Source: Collinsella aerofaciens (GTDB taxonomy: Bacteria > Actinomycetota > Coriobacteriia > Coriobacteriales > Coriobacteriaceae). From it: 64,000 nt of DNA. Below are positions 42,896 to 50,837 of the stretch, in pieces. The notes below the pieces were generated by a model. That model searched no databases. It saw nothing but the letters and a program-made list of their open reading frames with translations, and had not been told where the DNA came from. Both the position numbers and the translations under genes were made by a program. Position 1 is the stretch's first letter. Each line of letters begins with the position of its first letter. Location: positions 620,001 to 684,000 of the forward strand of contig NAKE01000001.1 in assembly GCA_008680965.1 (NCBI GenBank). Reading direction: 5' to 3'.

Positions 42896-44656
42896 TTATG
42901 CCTTGAGGTTTTCCTCGATCCAGGCGACGGCACCCTTGGGATCCTTAGTGAGGTCGATGTACTGTTTGCCCTTGGGCGACAGCAGCGTGATGCCCAGGCG
43001 GTCGGTGTCGGCCTTCATCTCGTTGTAATAGGTGCGAACCTGCGGAGCCAGGACGATGACGTTGTACTGGTCCATGATGGCGTAGTGGCTGCCGTAGGCA
43101 CCGGCGTTGGCGGTAATGTCGATGCCCAGCTCGTCGGCGCCTTCCTTAAGCGCGTTGGCGAGCAGTGCAGAGGTGCCGGCGCCAGCGCACAGAACCAGAA
43201 CCCTCAGATCCTTGCCCTTAAGGGCGGACGGAGCTGCGGAGGCCTCGGTGGCAGAAGCGGTCTCGACAACAGGAGCCTCAACGGCGGGGGCGGCAGCGGT
43301 CTTGACGGCCTTGGTCTCCTCGGCCTCTTCTTCGGCCAGGGTCTCGGCCTCCTGCTTGCACAGGACGTTGTCGTAGGCCTTGCAGAACGGGTAGTAGATC
43401 AAGAAGTCAACGACCAGCAGGACGACAACCAGGACCAGAGAGATCGGCTGGAAGTTGGTGTCGATGAAGGTGCCGATCGGTCCGGGGAGTGCCCACGGCA
43501 TGGCATAGATAAAGCCGTTCATGCCCAAAAAGTCGATGAAGAACTTACCAATGAGGACGTTGGCCACGGGGGCAAACAGGAACGGGATCAGGAAGTACGG
43601 GTTGAGGATGATGGGCGCGGCGAACAGCAGCGGCTCGTTGACGGCGAACATCACGGGTACGACAGAGGCTTTGCCGACGGCCTTGAGCTGCTTGGAGCGC
43701 ATAAAGAGCAGGAAGATGATCGGGACAATGAACGTGGCGCCGGTGCCGCCGAGTTCGCCGATGTAGTTACCGAAGTTCTCGGTCAGGGCGAGGGCGGGGT
43801 GACCGCCGGCCTGCAGCGTGGCGAGGTTGGTGGTGATGTTGCCAAACAGCGCGGCGTTGAGGGCAGGCTTAACGACCGAGGGGCCGTGGATGCCCATGAA
43901 CCAGAACAGCGGGATCATGAACCAGATGAGGGCGAGGCCGGCGTAGGAATCGGCAGCGGCGAACAGCGGGCTCACCAGCGTGGAGATGACGTTGGCAAAC
44001 GGGACGGCCAAGCAGGTGCGGCAGATAACGTCGATGACGGCGACAAACAGGATGGAGAAGCTGAAGGCGAAGATGTCGCGGAAGTTCTGGGCGATGGCGC
44101 CGGGGACTTCTTTGGGCAGCTTGATGGTGATGTCTCGCTTAATGCAGAAGGCATAGATGTTGACCGTGGCAAATGCGGCGACAAAGGAGCTCAGCAGGCC
44201 CTTGGTGCCCATGTTGTCGGTAAAGAACACCGAGACATCGGCGCCGTCGATCTTGGCACTCGTCTGGGTAACGGCCAAGATGAGCATAGCGCACATGGCG
44301 GCGACCATGGTGCTCGTGGCGTTGATGGCCTTGCCGGCAGGCATGCGGCGGTTCTTGGAGCCGGTCAGCGCGCTTGCGGTGGTGCCGGCGACCATGATGC
44401 CCACGACGCCCATCGTGAAGTTGTAAACCTTGTTGCAGAAGTTCACGACGTCGACGTTCCACCAGTCGGGCAGCGTAAAGCCGCCGACCGTGGCGACAAC
44501 GGCCGGCAGGGTCGAAATAAGCAGGAAGACAGAAGAAGACAGGATGATGGGCATTGCTGCCAAAAAGCCGTCTTTAATGGCCTGAAGGTAGATGTTCTTA
44601 GAGACCTTGTCGAAGTACGGCTGACCTTTCTCCAAGAACTTAACGATCGATTCCAT
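42896..44656 (-). CDS. lacE: Lactose-family PTS EIICB, module B
   Basis: 586 residues. LacE pattern as in module A: KGQPYFDKVSKNIYLQAIKDGFLAAMPI, FWFMGIHGPSVVKPALNA, and EIIB phospho-Cys in VLVLCAGAGTSALLANA. The linker is Ala/Glu/Thr-rich. AGAGGAG lies 8 nt before the ATG. The IS at 44750 lies 93 bp upstream of its start, between it and lacG, so its expression may now be uncoupled from the lacG promoter. Confidence 0.92.
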   Translation of the reverse strand: MESIVKFLEKGQPYFDKVSKNIYLQAIKDGFLAAMPIILSSSVFLLISTLPAVVATVGGFTLPDWWNVDVVNFCNKVYNFTMGVVGIMVAGTTASALTGSKNRRMPAGKAINATSTMVAAMCAMLILAVTQTSAKIDGADVSVFFTDNMGTKGLLSSFVAAFATVNIYAFCIKRDITIKLPKEVPGAIAQNFRDIFAFSFSILFVAVIDVICRTCLAVPFANVISTLVSPLFAAADSYAGLALIWFMIPLFWFMGIHGPSVVKPALNAALFGNITTNLATLQAGGHPALALTENFGNYIGELGGTGATFIVPIIFLLFMRSKQLKAVGKASVVPVMFAVNEPLLFAAPIILNPYFLIPFLFAPVANVLIGKFFIDFLGMNGFIYAMPWALPGPIGTFIDTNFQPISLVLVVVLLVVDFLIYYPFCKAYDNVLCKQEAETLAEEEAEETKAVKTAAAPAVEAPVVETASATEASAAPSALKGKDLRVLVLCAGAGTSALLANALKEGADELGIDITANAGAYGSHYAIMDQYNVIVLAPQVRTYYNEMKADTDRLGITLLSPKGKQYIDLTKDPKGAVAWIEENLKA

Positions 44657-44796
44657 AGTTCACGCTCCTCTTTGCATGAAATCTTAATGGCATGGACGTT
44701 GAAAACCTATATGGTCTCCCGCTTGCTAAAAGCCCGGGTGCAGGCGGGGTGAACTGCCTCCCATTTCTTGGACATGAGAAATGGGAGGCTTTCTTT

Positions 44797-45288
44797 ATGC
44801 GCGTTGATTTGAGGGTGAAGCATGATGTCGAGACCAGGAAGGCGGCCATAGGGCTCTTCGAGCTCGGACACGGGTATAAATCTGCCGCGATTGCCCTTTC
44901 GCTTCCCGCGGAAGCCGTGAGAAGATGGCAGGAGATATACCGCGCATTCGGGAGCGAGGTGCTGCTGCGCATGGACGGAAAGCAGGGCAGGTACACATAC
45001 GAGCAGAAGGTCGCCGCCGCCTCCGCCGTCGTCGACGGCGGCATGACGAAGACCGAGGCGATGGCGGCGTTCGGCATAATGTCGATGTCGCCGCTCAAGA
45101 AGTGGTGCGCGCTATACCGCGAGGGCGGCGCGGAGGCCCTGCGCCCGAGGCCCAAGGGCCGGCCGAGCGGTTCCAGGGCGAGGCCGCGGACCCGCGAGGA
45201 GGAGCTCGAGGAGCGGTGCCGTAGGCTCGAGGCCGAGGTGGCCTACCTAAAAAAATTACGCGCCCTGGTCGAGAGGGACGGGCTCTGA
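44797..45288 (+). CDS. IS3-family OrfA (helix-turn-helix protein)
   Basis: 163 residues from ATG at 44797 with GGGAGG 8 nt upstream. Two helix-turn-helix units are visible (AIGLFELGHGYKSAAIALSLPAEAVRRWQEIY; VDGGMTKTEAMAAFGIMSMSPLKKWCALYREGG). A leucine-zipper-like coiled coil ends it (EEELEERCRRLEAEVAYLKKLRALV), typical of OrfA. Its stop lies beyond the slippery site that leads into OrfB. Confidence 0.9.
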   Translation: MRVDLRVKHDVETRKAAIGLFELGHGYKSAAIALSLPAEAVRRWQEIYRAFGSEVLLRMDGKQGRYTYEQKVAAASAVVDGGMTKTEAMAAFGIMSMSPLKKWCALYREGGAEALRPRPKGRPSGSRARPRTREEELEERCRRLEAEVAYLKKLRALVERDGL

Positions 45289-45296
45289 CCAGGGCG
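45249..45296 (+). promoter_or_regulatory. Programmed -1 frameshift signal
   Basis: A run of seven A (45249-45255) is followed 5 nt later by a perfect 10-bp stem (CGCCCTGGTC, 45261-45270, with GACCAGGGCG, 45287-45296). A -1 slip here moves the OrfA frame into an OrfB frame with no stop in between, giving the OrfAB transposase. Confidence 0.85.
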
Positions 45297-46160
45297 AAGG
45301 CCGAAGCGGTCGTGGCCCTGCGCGCCGAGGGGCACGCGCTCGGGCACCTGCTCGCATGCGCCGAGCTCAAGCGGTCGACCTACTACTACGCCCTCGCGCA
45401 CCCGCCGAGGCCCACGCGCGCCGAGCTCTGGGAGGCGGCCGCCGAGATCTTCTCGCGCACCGCCAACGGCTGCGGGCACCGGCAGATAGCGATGTGCCTC
45501 AGGGCGGAAGAGGGGGCCGTGATAGCCGACAAGACCGTGCTCAAGATGATGCGCGAGATGGGGATTCGCTGCGGCATCAGACGCGAGACGGCCTACCACA
45601 GGTACAACTCGTACAGGGGCGTCGTCGGCAGAACGTTCGAGAACGTGATCGCGAGGGATTTCGACGCCGGGGCCCCGTGGCGGAAGCTGGGGACGGACGT
45701 CACCGAGTTCAAGGTGGCTGGCGGTAAGGCCTACTGGGCCCCGACGCTGGACTTCTGCACCAAGGAGATCGTGGCGAGCGACATATCGACCACGCCCGAC
45801 ATGGCCCAGCAGGCGAGGATGCTCGACGAGCTGCTGTCCAAGATCCCCGAGGGCGTCGCCCCGACCATGCACTCGGACCGGGGCTGGCAGTACCAGCACG
45901 CCTCGTACACATCCAGGCTCGAGGCCGCCGGCATCGTCCAGAGCATGTCCAGGAAGGCGAACTGCATCGACAATGCCGCCACCGAGCAGCTCTTCGGCCA
46001 CGTCAAGGACGAGTTCTACAGGGGCCGCGAGTGGAAGACGTTCGAGGATTTCAAACGCGACCTGGAGGAATACATAGTCCACTGGAACACGAGCCGGAGG
46101 CAGGTAAGATTGAAGGGCCTGACCCCGGAGGAGTACCGGAATCAGGCCCTTGCGGCCTAG
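45255..46160 (+). CDS. IS3-family OrfB (DDE integrase domain), made by frameshift
   Basis: The frame is open from the slippery site; the first ordinary start would be a GTG at 45312. It begins with the HTH_21 region (LACAELKRSTYYYAL, GCGHRQIAMCLRAEEG). The integrase core has Asp in LGTDVTEF, Asp in TMHSDRGWQYQH and Glu in DNAATEQLFGHVKDE. It ends with the usual HWNTSRRQVRLKGLTPEEYRNQ. All three catalytic residues are present, so it is probably active. Confidence 0.9.
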   Translation: MTRPGREGRALTRAKAEAVVALRAEGHALGHLLACAELKRSTYYYALAHPPRPTRAELWEAAAEIFSRTANGCGHRQIAMCLRAEEGAVIADKTVLKMMREMGIRCGIRRETAYHRYNSYRGVVGRTFENVIARDFDAGAPWRKLGTDVTEFKVAGGKAYWAPTLDFCTKEIVASDISTTPDMAQQARMLDELLSKIPEGVAPTMHSDRGWQYQHASYTSRLEAAGIVQSMSRKANCIDNAATEQLFGHVKDEFYRGREWKTFEDFKRDLEEYIVHWNTSRRQVRLKGLTPEEYRNQALAA

Positions 46161-46284
46161 TCGCTATTTAGGGCGTCCAAGATTTGGGGCGCAGTTCAGG
46201 GTCGGTCCCAGGGGGAGAGAGGGGAGCGGCTGGGTTTGTATCGCATAGGGCCGCTCCCTTCTCGGGGGAAAGCGAGGCGATGCG

Positions 46285-47727
46285 CTACTGCGCGTCCGCC
46301 ATAGTGTCGGCGAGCTCCTTGTACCAGAGTGCCGACTGCTTGATGTAGCGTTTTTGCGTGTCGAAGTCGATGTAGAACAGGCCGTAGCGCTTGTTATAGC
46401 CATTGGCCCACGAGAACTGGTCCTGCAGGCTCCAGATAAAGTAGCCCTGGACGTCGACGCCCTCGGCGCGCGCCTGGAGCACCTTCTCCATGTGCTGGTC
46501 GACAAAGTCGATGCGCTCGGGATCGGCGACGATGCCGTTTGCGTCGGGCTCGGGGTCCTTGTGGCCCAGGCCGTTTTCGGTGATATAGATGACGGGGAGG
46601 TTGGGATAGGTGGCGCTGATGTGCTTGAGCGTGTCGTAGAGGCCTTGCGGGTAGATGAGCCAATCCCAGTCGGTGGTGGGGATACCCGGCATATCGACCT
46701 GCTGCCCGACGCCCTTAAACTTAAAGCACGAGGTGCCCTTGTCTCCGGTGCCGTTAAAGCTGTTGGTGGACTCGCCATCGTAGGCGGCGATAAACGCCGA
46801 CTGATAGTAGTTGAGGCCGAACATATCGTTGCGGGGCGCCGCCTTGGCGAGCTCCTCCATGTCGCTGTCCTCAACCGTAAGTGTGGCGTTGTTGGCACGC
46901 AGAATCTCGTTGATGAGTGAGAGGGTGCGCGCGGAGTAGTGACCCAGGAAGGCGCCGTCCATGATGAAGTCGGTGTAGAAGGCGTTGTACAGGTCGGCGG
47001 CGTGCTGGTCGGCGGGCGAGTCGGTGGCAGGATATGCCGGCGTCAGGACGTTGACCATGCCAATGCGTCCGCCCAGGTGCTCGGTCTCGTCAAGATCCTT
47101 ATACAGGTTGACGGCGCGGGCGTGGGCAACGAGCTCGTTGTGCTGGCTCTGGATGCCGCTCGTCACATCAAAGTGATGGTTGGGCGGGAAGTTGCCTTGG
47201 ATGTATTGGGAGTGCGAGAGGCTGATGAGCTCGTTGATGGTGAACCAATTCTTGACCTCGCGGAACTCGCGGAAGCAGAACTCGGCATAGCGCACATAGG
47301 CGTCGACGGTCTTGCGGTTGAGCCAGTCGCCCTGGTTGAACAGGGCGGCGGGGGAGTCAAAGTGATGCAGGGACACATAGGGCTCGACGCCATACTTTTT
47401 GCAGCAGGCGAACAGCTCGTGGTAGTGCTTAACGCCCTCGGCGAGGGGTTCGGCATCGTCGCCGTTGGGGAAGATGCGGGTCCAGGCGATGGACACACGA
47501 ATGGCGTTGAGTCCATGCTCGGCAGAAAGGCGGATATCCTCCTCGTAGCGGTTGTAGAAATCACTGGCCGGGTCGGGCAAAAAGCGACCCTGGGCGACAA
47601 GGTAATCGTCCCACATGGTCTTACCCTTGCCTGCCACCTTCGTGGAACCTTCCGTTTGGTACGCGGCGGTTGCGGCGCCCCAAACAAAGCCCTTCGGCAG
47701 CTGCTGTACGCGGTTTAGCAAAGACAT
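46285..47727 (-). CDS. lacG: 6-phospho-beta-galactosidase (GH1), module B
   Basis: 480 residues from ATG at 47727, with AGAGGA 9 nt upstream; the ATG two codons earlier is too close to that SD. Catalytic Glu residues lie in WFTINEL and IYITENGLG. The phospho-sugar motif QFSWANGYNKRYG keeps Ser, Trp, Lys and Tyr as in the other two. It is the most divergent of the three GH1 proteins. It is first in its operon, the reverse of modules A and C, and the IS now separates it from lacE. Confidence 0.9.
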   Translation of the reverse strand: MSLLNRVQQLPKGFVWGAATAAYQTEGSTKVAGKGKTMWDDYLVAQGRFLPDPASDFYNRYEEDIRLSAEHGLNAIRVSIAWTRIFPNGDDAEPLAEGVKHYHELFACCKKYGVEPYVSLHHFDSPAALFNQGDWLNRKTVDAYVRYAEFCFREFREVKNWFTINELISLSHSQYIQGNFPPNHHFDVTSGIQSQHNELVAHARAVNLYKDLDETEHLGGRIGMVNVLTPAYPATDSPADQHAADLYNAFYTDFIMDGAFLGHYSARTLSLINEILRANNATLTVEDSDMEELAKAAPRNDMFGLNYYQSAFIAAYDGESTNSFNGTGDKGTSCFKFKGVGQQVDMPGIPTTDWDWLIYPQGLYDTLKHISATYPNLPVIYITENGLGHKDPEPDANGIVADPERIDFVDQHMEKVLQARAEGVDVQGYFIWSLQDQFSWANGYNKRYGLFYIDFDTQKRYIKQSALWYKELADTMADAQ

Positions 47728-47847
47728 ATGCATACATCCTCTCGTCTCGCTGTTCGATATTGTGCGTTTGCGCTCAGGAGGCTCCCTGGTTAGCGTTCAG
47801 CGGTGAAAAAGCCCGATAAACACTATCTTAAAATGATTAGAACCAAA

Positions 47848-48018
47848 ATGAGCACGTGAATATTTGACAATGAGCACGTTAACATCCGGCTGGGATGTAT
47901 AGAAACAAAACAACTTCAAACAGCTGCGAACGGTTGTATTTGTTCGGTAAGCGGTTTTGATTGACAGAAGTTTTCATGTTGTGGTATATGGCTCGGGTAT
48001 CATGAGCACGTTATCAAT
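47848..48018. promoter_or_regulatory. LacI-family operators, module B
   Basis: Three ATGAGCACGT sites: ATGAGCACGTGAATAT (47848), ATGAGCACGTTAACAT (47870-47885) and ATGAGCACGTTATCAAT (48002). They are spread across the lacG/LacI divergent promoter region. Spacing of the first two is 22 bp (two turns). Confidence 0.75.
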
Positions 48019-48068
48019 GTATGTACGATGCGCCATGGGCGCGGGGAATAGTTGGGAAGCAGGTTAGC

Positions 48069-49106
48069 GTGGAAGGCATGGATCAGCAGACAAGGAATGG
48101 TCGTTCGGCGAGCGCGGCAGAGGTTGCGGCGCTCGCTGGCGTGAGCCGCCAGACTGTGTCTCGCGTGGTCAACGGTATGCCCAACGTGACGGAAAAGACG
48201 CGCAAGCGTGTGCTGGCCGCCATGGAAGAGCTGGGCTTTCGTCCCAGTTTTGCTGGAGCGGCGTTGCGCGGCGGGTCGTATCGTTCTATTGGCCTGTGCA
48301 TGTACAACATCACACGTGTCGGTAACCTGGCGACGCTCGAGGGTATCATGCAAGCGGCGCGCGAGCATGATTTTGCCGTTACTATGATCGAGATGGGCGG
48401 CGACAAGCCCTATGCACTTGCCGATGCCTCGCGCCGCATGGTCGAGCGACCCGTCGACGGCATGATTCTCAACATGAACCGCATGGCTCCCGATTTTGAG
48501 GAGTTTGTTCCCCAGCCGGGAGTGCGAACGGTCATCCTGTCCATGTATGCGCATCCGCGCTGCACGACGATCGACTCCGACCAGTATGGTTCGTGCGAGC
48601 TGTTGACCAATTATCTGCTGGAACATGGTCACTCGAATATGCGGTTTGTGGCGGGTCCGGAAAACTCGATTTCCTCGCGTTTTCGTGAGGCCGGTTGGCG
48701 CGATACGCTGGGTCGTGCTCATGTCGATGCCGCTCCGATGCTGCGTGGCGATTGGAGTGCGGACAGTGGGTACGCCATGGGCGAGCGGATTGCGGCCGAG
48801 GTGCTTGCCGGCGGGTCGCAGACGCCGACTGCCGTGCTTGCGGCAAATGACCAGATGGCGCTGGGCGTTATCGCCGCGCTCGAGAACGCGGGCCTGTCCG
48901 TGCCCGACGACGTGAGCGTGGTTGGTATCGACGACGCACTCGAGGGACTTGTTCCTCACAATCGGCTGACGACGCTGCGATTTGATTTGCGCGGTGTCGG
49001 TAAGCTTGCGTTTGAGGCGGCGATTGGAGAGAGCTCGTCTATCGAGGCGATTCATGTGCCGAGCACGCTGGTCGAACGCTCGACTGTTAGGGACATACGG
49101 GGTTAG
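48069..49106 (+). CDS. LacI-family regulator, module B
   Basis: 345 residues from GTG at 48069, with AGCAGG 5-6 nt upstream; ATG at 48021 lacks an SD. The HTH is SAAEVAALAGVSRQTVSRVVNGMPNV, with Arg-Gln at the operator-reading positions. The core (RSIGLCMYNITRVGNLATLEGIMQAA, VVGIDDALEGLVPHNRLTTLRFD) is intact. It is divergent from lacG of module B. Confidence 0.9.
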   Translation: MEGMDQQTRNGRSASAAEVAALAGVSRQTVSRVVNGMPNVTEKTRKRVLAAMEELGFRPSFAGAALRGGSYRSIGLCMYNITRVGNLATLEGIMQAAREHDFAVTMIEMGGDKPYALADASRRMVERPVDGMILNMNRMAPDFEEFVPQPGVRTVILSMYAHPRCTTIDSDQYGSCELLTNYLLEHGHSNMRFVAGPENSISSRFREAGWRDTLGRAHVDAAPMLRGDWSADSGYAMGERIAAEVLAGGSQTPTAVLAANDQMALGVIAALENAGLSVPDDVSVVGIDDALEGLVPHNRLTTLRFDLRGVGKLAFEAAIGESSSIEAIHVPSTLVERSTVRDIRG

Positions 49107-49121
49107 GTCCTACTCCGTCTG

Positions 49122-49257
49122 TCTCGATTTGTAACAGGTAGACGGTCAAAAGCGGGCTACGTGTTACAGATTTAGATTCTTCGGAAAGAGCAATCCTGTT
49201 CGTCTCAATCTGTAACAGTTAGTACCGAAAAACTCGGCTGGATGTTACAGATCGAGA
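49122..49257. repeat. Tandem pair 3 of the TGTAACA/TGTTACA palindrome
   Basis: Units 49122-49177 and 49203-49257; the linker differs from pairs 1 and 2. They lie between the LacI gene of module B and the convergent lacG of module C. Confidence 0.8.
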
Positions 49258-49331
49258 CAAACGGCTTCCGACCTGCACAAAAAGGCCGGGGGCAGGTTGT
49301 GTGAGCGGGGCATCTCGCTAGTCGCAAGCCA

Positions 49332-50771
49332 CTAGTCCAGACGACGGGTCTGCGCCACGTGCTTGTACCAGTAGGCGCTCGCCTTGGGCGTGCGCTTTTG
49401 GGTCTCAAAGTCTACGTAGAAGAAGCCATAGCGCTTGTTGTAGCCGTTGGTCCAGGAGAACTGATCCTGCAGGCTCCACAGGAAGTAGCCGCCCACGTTG
49501 ACGCCCACCTCCATGGCCTTAAGCAGCCAGCGCAGGTGCTGCTCGATGTAGTCGATGCGCGGCTGGTCGTCCACAAAACCGTCCTTGTAGGGGTCCTTGT
49601 AGCCCATGCCGTTTTCGGTAATGAAAATCTGCTTATAGTTGGGGTAGCGCTGCTTAATGTAGACGAGCAGATCGAACAGGCCCTCGGGATAGATGATCCA
49701 GTCCCAGTCGGTGGTGGGGATGCCGGGCTTGTTCACGTGCTCGCCAATGCCCTTGACGCGCCAGCGGCCGGTACCCTTCTCGCCCGTGCCGTTGTGGTGC
49801 AGGTCGTTCTCGCCGTCGTAGGCCTTGAGGAAACGGCACTGGTAGTTGTTGACACCCAGGTAGTCGTTGTAGAGCGCGGCCTCGCGCATAATCTCGAGGT
49901 CCTTGTCCAGGATCTCGATGGTGCCGCCGGAGACGGCAGCCAGGCGGTTGGCGCACTCGAGGGTGTCGGGGGCATAGTCGCCGCGGAAGGTGGCGTCGAG
50001 CAGGAACTGGTTTTGCAGCACATGCTCGTTGTTGGCGGCCTTGATGTCGGCGGGGTCGTTCTCGTTGAGCGGGTACTTAAACTCCAGCGACTGAATGACG
50101 CCGATCTTGCCCTTAAAACCACCGTTGTGGAAGGCCAGCACTGCCTTGGCGTGGGCGAGCATCATGTTGTGCTCGCACTGGAAGGCCTCGGCCAGATGAG
50201 CTTTGACGCCGCCGGGGAAGGTACCCTCAATGTAGGTGTTGGAGGCGTCAGCCCAGATCTCGTTAAAGGTGAACCAATAGGTCACCTGGTCAGCGTATTC
50301 CTTAAAGCAGAAGGTGGCAAAGTCCACAAAGGCGTCGATGGTCTCGCGATTGAGGAAGTCGCCCTTCTCAAAGAGGGGCAGCGGCGTGTCAAAGTGATGC
50401 AGCGTGACAAACGGCTCAACGTGGTGCTTGTGGCACTCGGCAAAGAGGTCGTGGTAGAACTGCACGCCCTCGGGGTTCACCTTGCCGGTGCCCTCGGGGA
50501 AGATGCGGCTCCAGGCGATGGAGAGGCGAATACCGTTGATGCCAAACTCCTCGCACAGCTCCAGATCGACGGGGTACTGGTTGTAGAAGTCGGAGGCGGG
50601 ATCGGGAGAGAAGCGGCCCTGTGCCTCCAAGAAGTCGTCCCAGGCGACCTTGCCCTTACCGTGGGTGCGGGTCTCGCCCTCTACCTGGTAGGCAGCAGTG
50701 GCGCCGCCAAAGACAAAGTCCTCGGGGAACTGCGCGGGCGGGTTGGTGACGCTGGCGGGGTTAACGGACAT
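49332..50771 (-). CDS. lacG: 6-phospho-beta-galactosidase (GH1), module C
   Basis: 479 residues. WFTFNEI and IFITENGMG hold the catalytic Glu residues; QFSWTNGYNKRYGFFYVDFETQKRTPKASAYWYK carries the phosphate site with the LacG-type Trp. It is close to the module A enzyme over its length. It follows lacE by 66 bp in one operon. Confidence 0.9.
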   Translation of the reverse strand: MSVNPASVTNPPAQFPEDFVFGGATAAYQVEGETRTHGKGKVAWDDFLEAQGRFSPDPASDFYNQYPVDLELCEEFGINGIRLSIAWSRIFPEGTGKVNPEGVQFYHDLFAECHKHHVEPFVTLHHFDTPLPLFEKGDFLNRETIDAFVDFATFCFKEYADQVTYWFTFNEIWADASNTYIEGTFPGGVKAHLAEAFQCEHNMMLAHAKAVLAFHNGGFKGKIGVIQSLEFKYPLNENDPADIKAANNEHVLQNQFLLDATFRGDYAPDTLECANRLAAVSGGTIEILDKDLEIMREAALYNDYLGVNNYQCRFLKAYDGENDLHHNGTGEKGTGRWRVKGIGEHVNKPGIPTTDWDWIIYPEGLFDLLVYIKQRYPNYKQIFITENGMGYKDPYKDGFVDDQPRIDYIEQHLRWLLKAMEVGVNVGGYFLWSLQDQFSWTNGYNKRYGFFYVDFETQKRTPKASAYWYKHVAQTRRLD

Positions 50772-50837
50772 GATGATCCAATCGTTTAAATCGAAGGACC
50801 AGCCGGTCTTGGATAGTCGGCTGGCCCTAAGCGTTAC

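Larger units (their letters stand above)
44750..46198 (+). mobile_element. IS3-family insertion sequence with orfA/orfB, 1449 bp
   Basis: The ends are imperfect inverted repeats starting TGAACTGC and sharing TCTTGGAC after a short mismatch (left 44750, right 46198). A GGG target duplication flanks it (44747-44749 and 46199-46201). Both genes are intact and a frameshift site joins them. It is inserted between lacG and lacE of module B, in the opposite orientation to them. Confidence 0.9.

Noticed and set aside
42827..44752. 641-codon open frame on the plus strand
   Set aside because: Antisense shadow of lacE module B; no recognisable protein features.
44692..44796. Earlier start of OrfA at 44692
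   Set aside because: It lies outside the left inverted repeat of the IS; ATG at 44797 has a strong SD inside the element.
37851..49257. CRISPR array
   Set aside because: The repeated units are palindromic, occur only in pairs and have no short uniform spacers; no cas genes are present.
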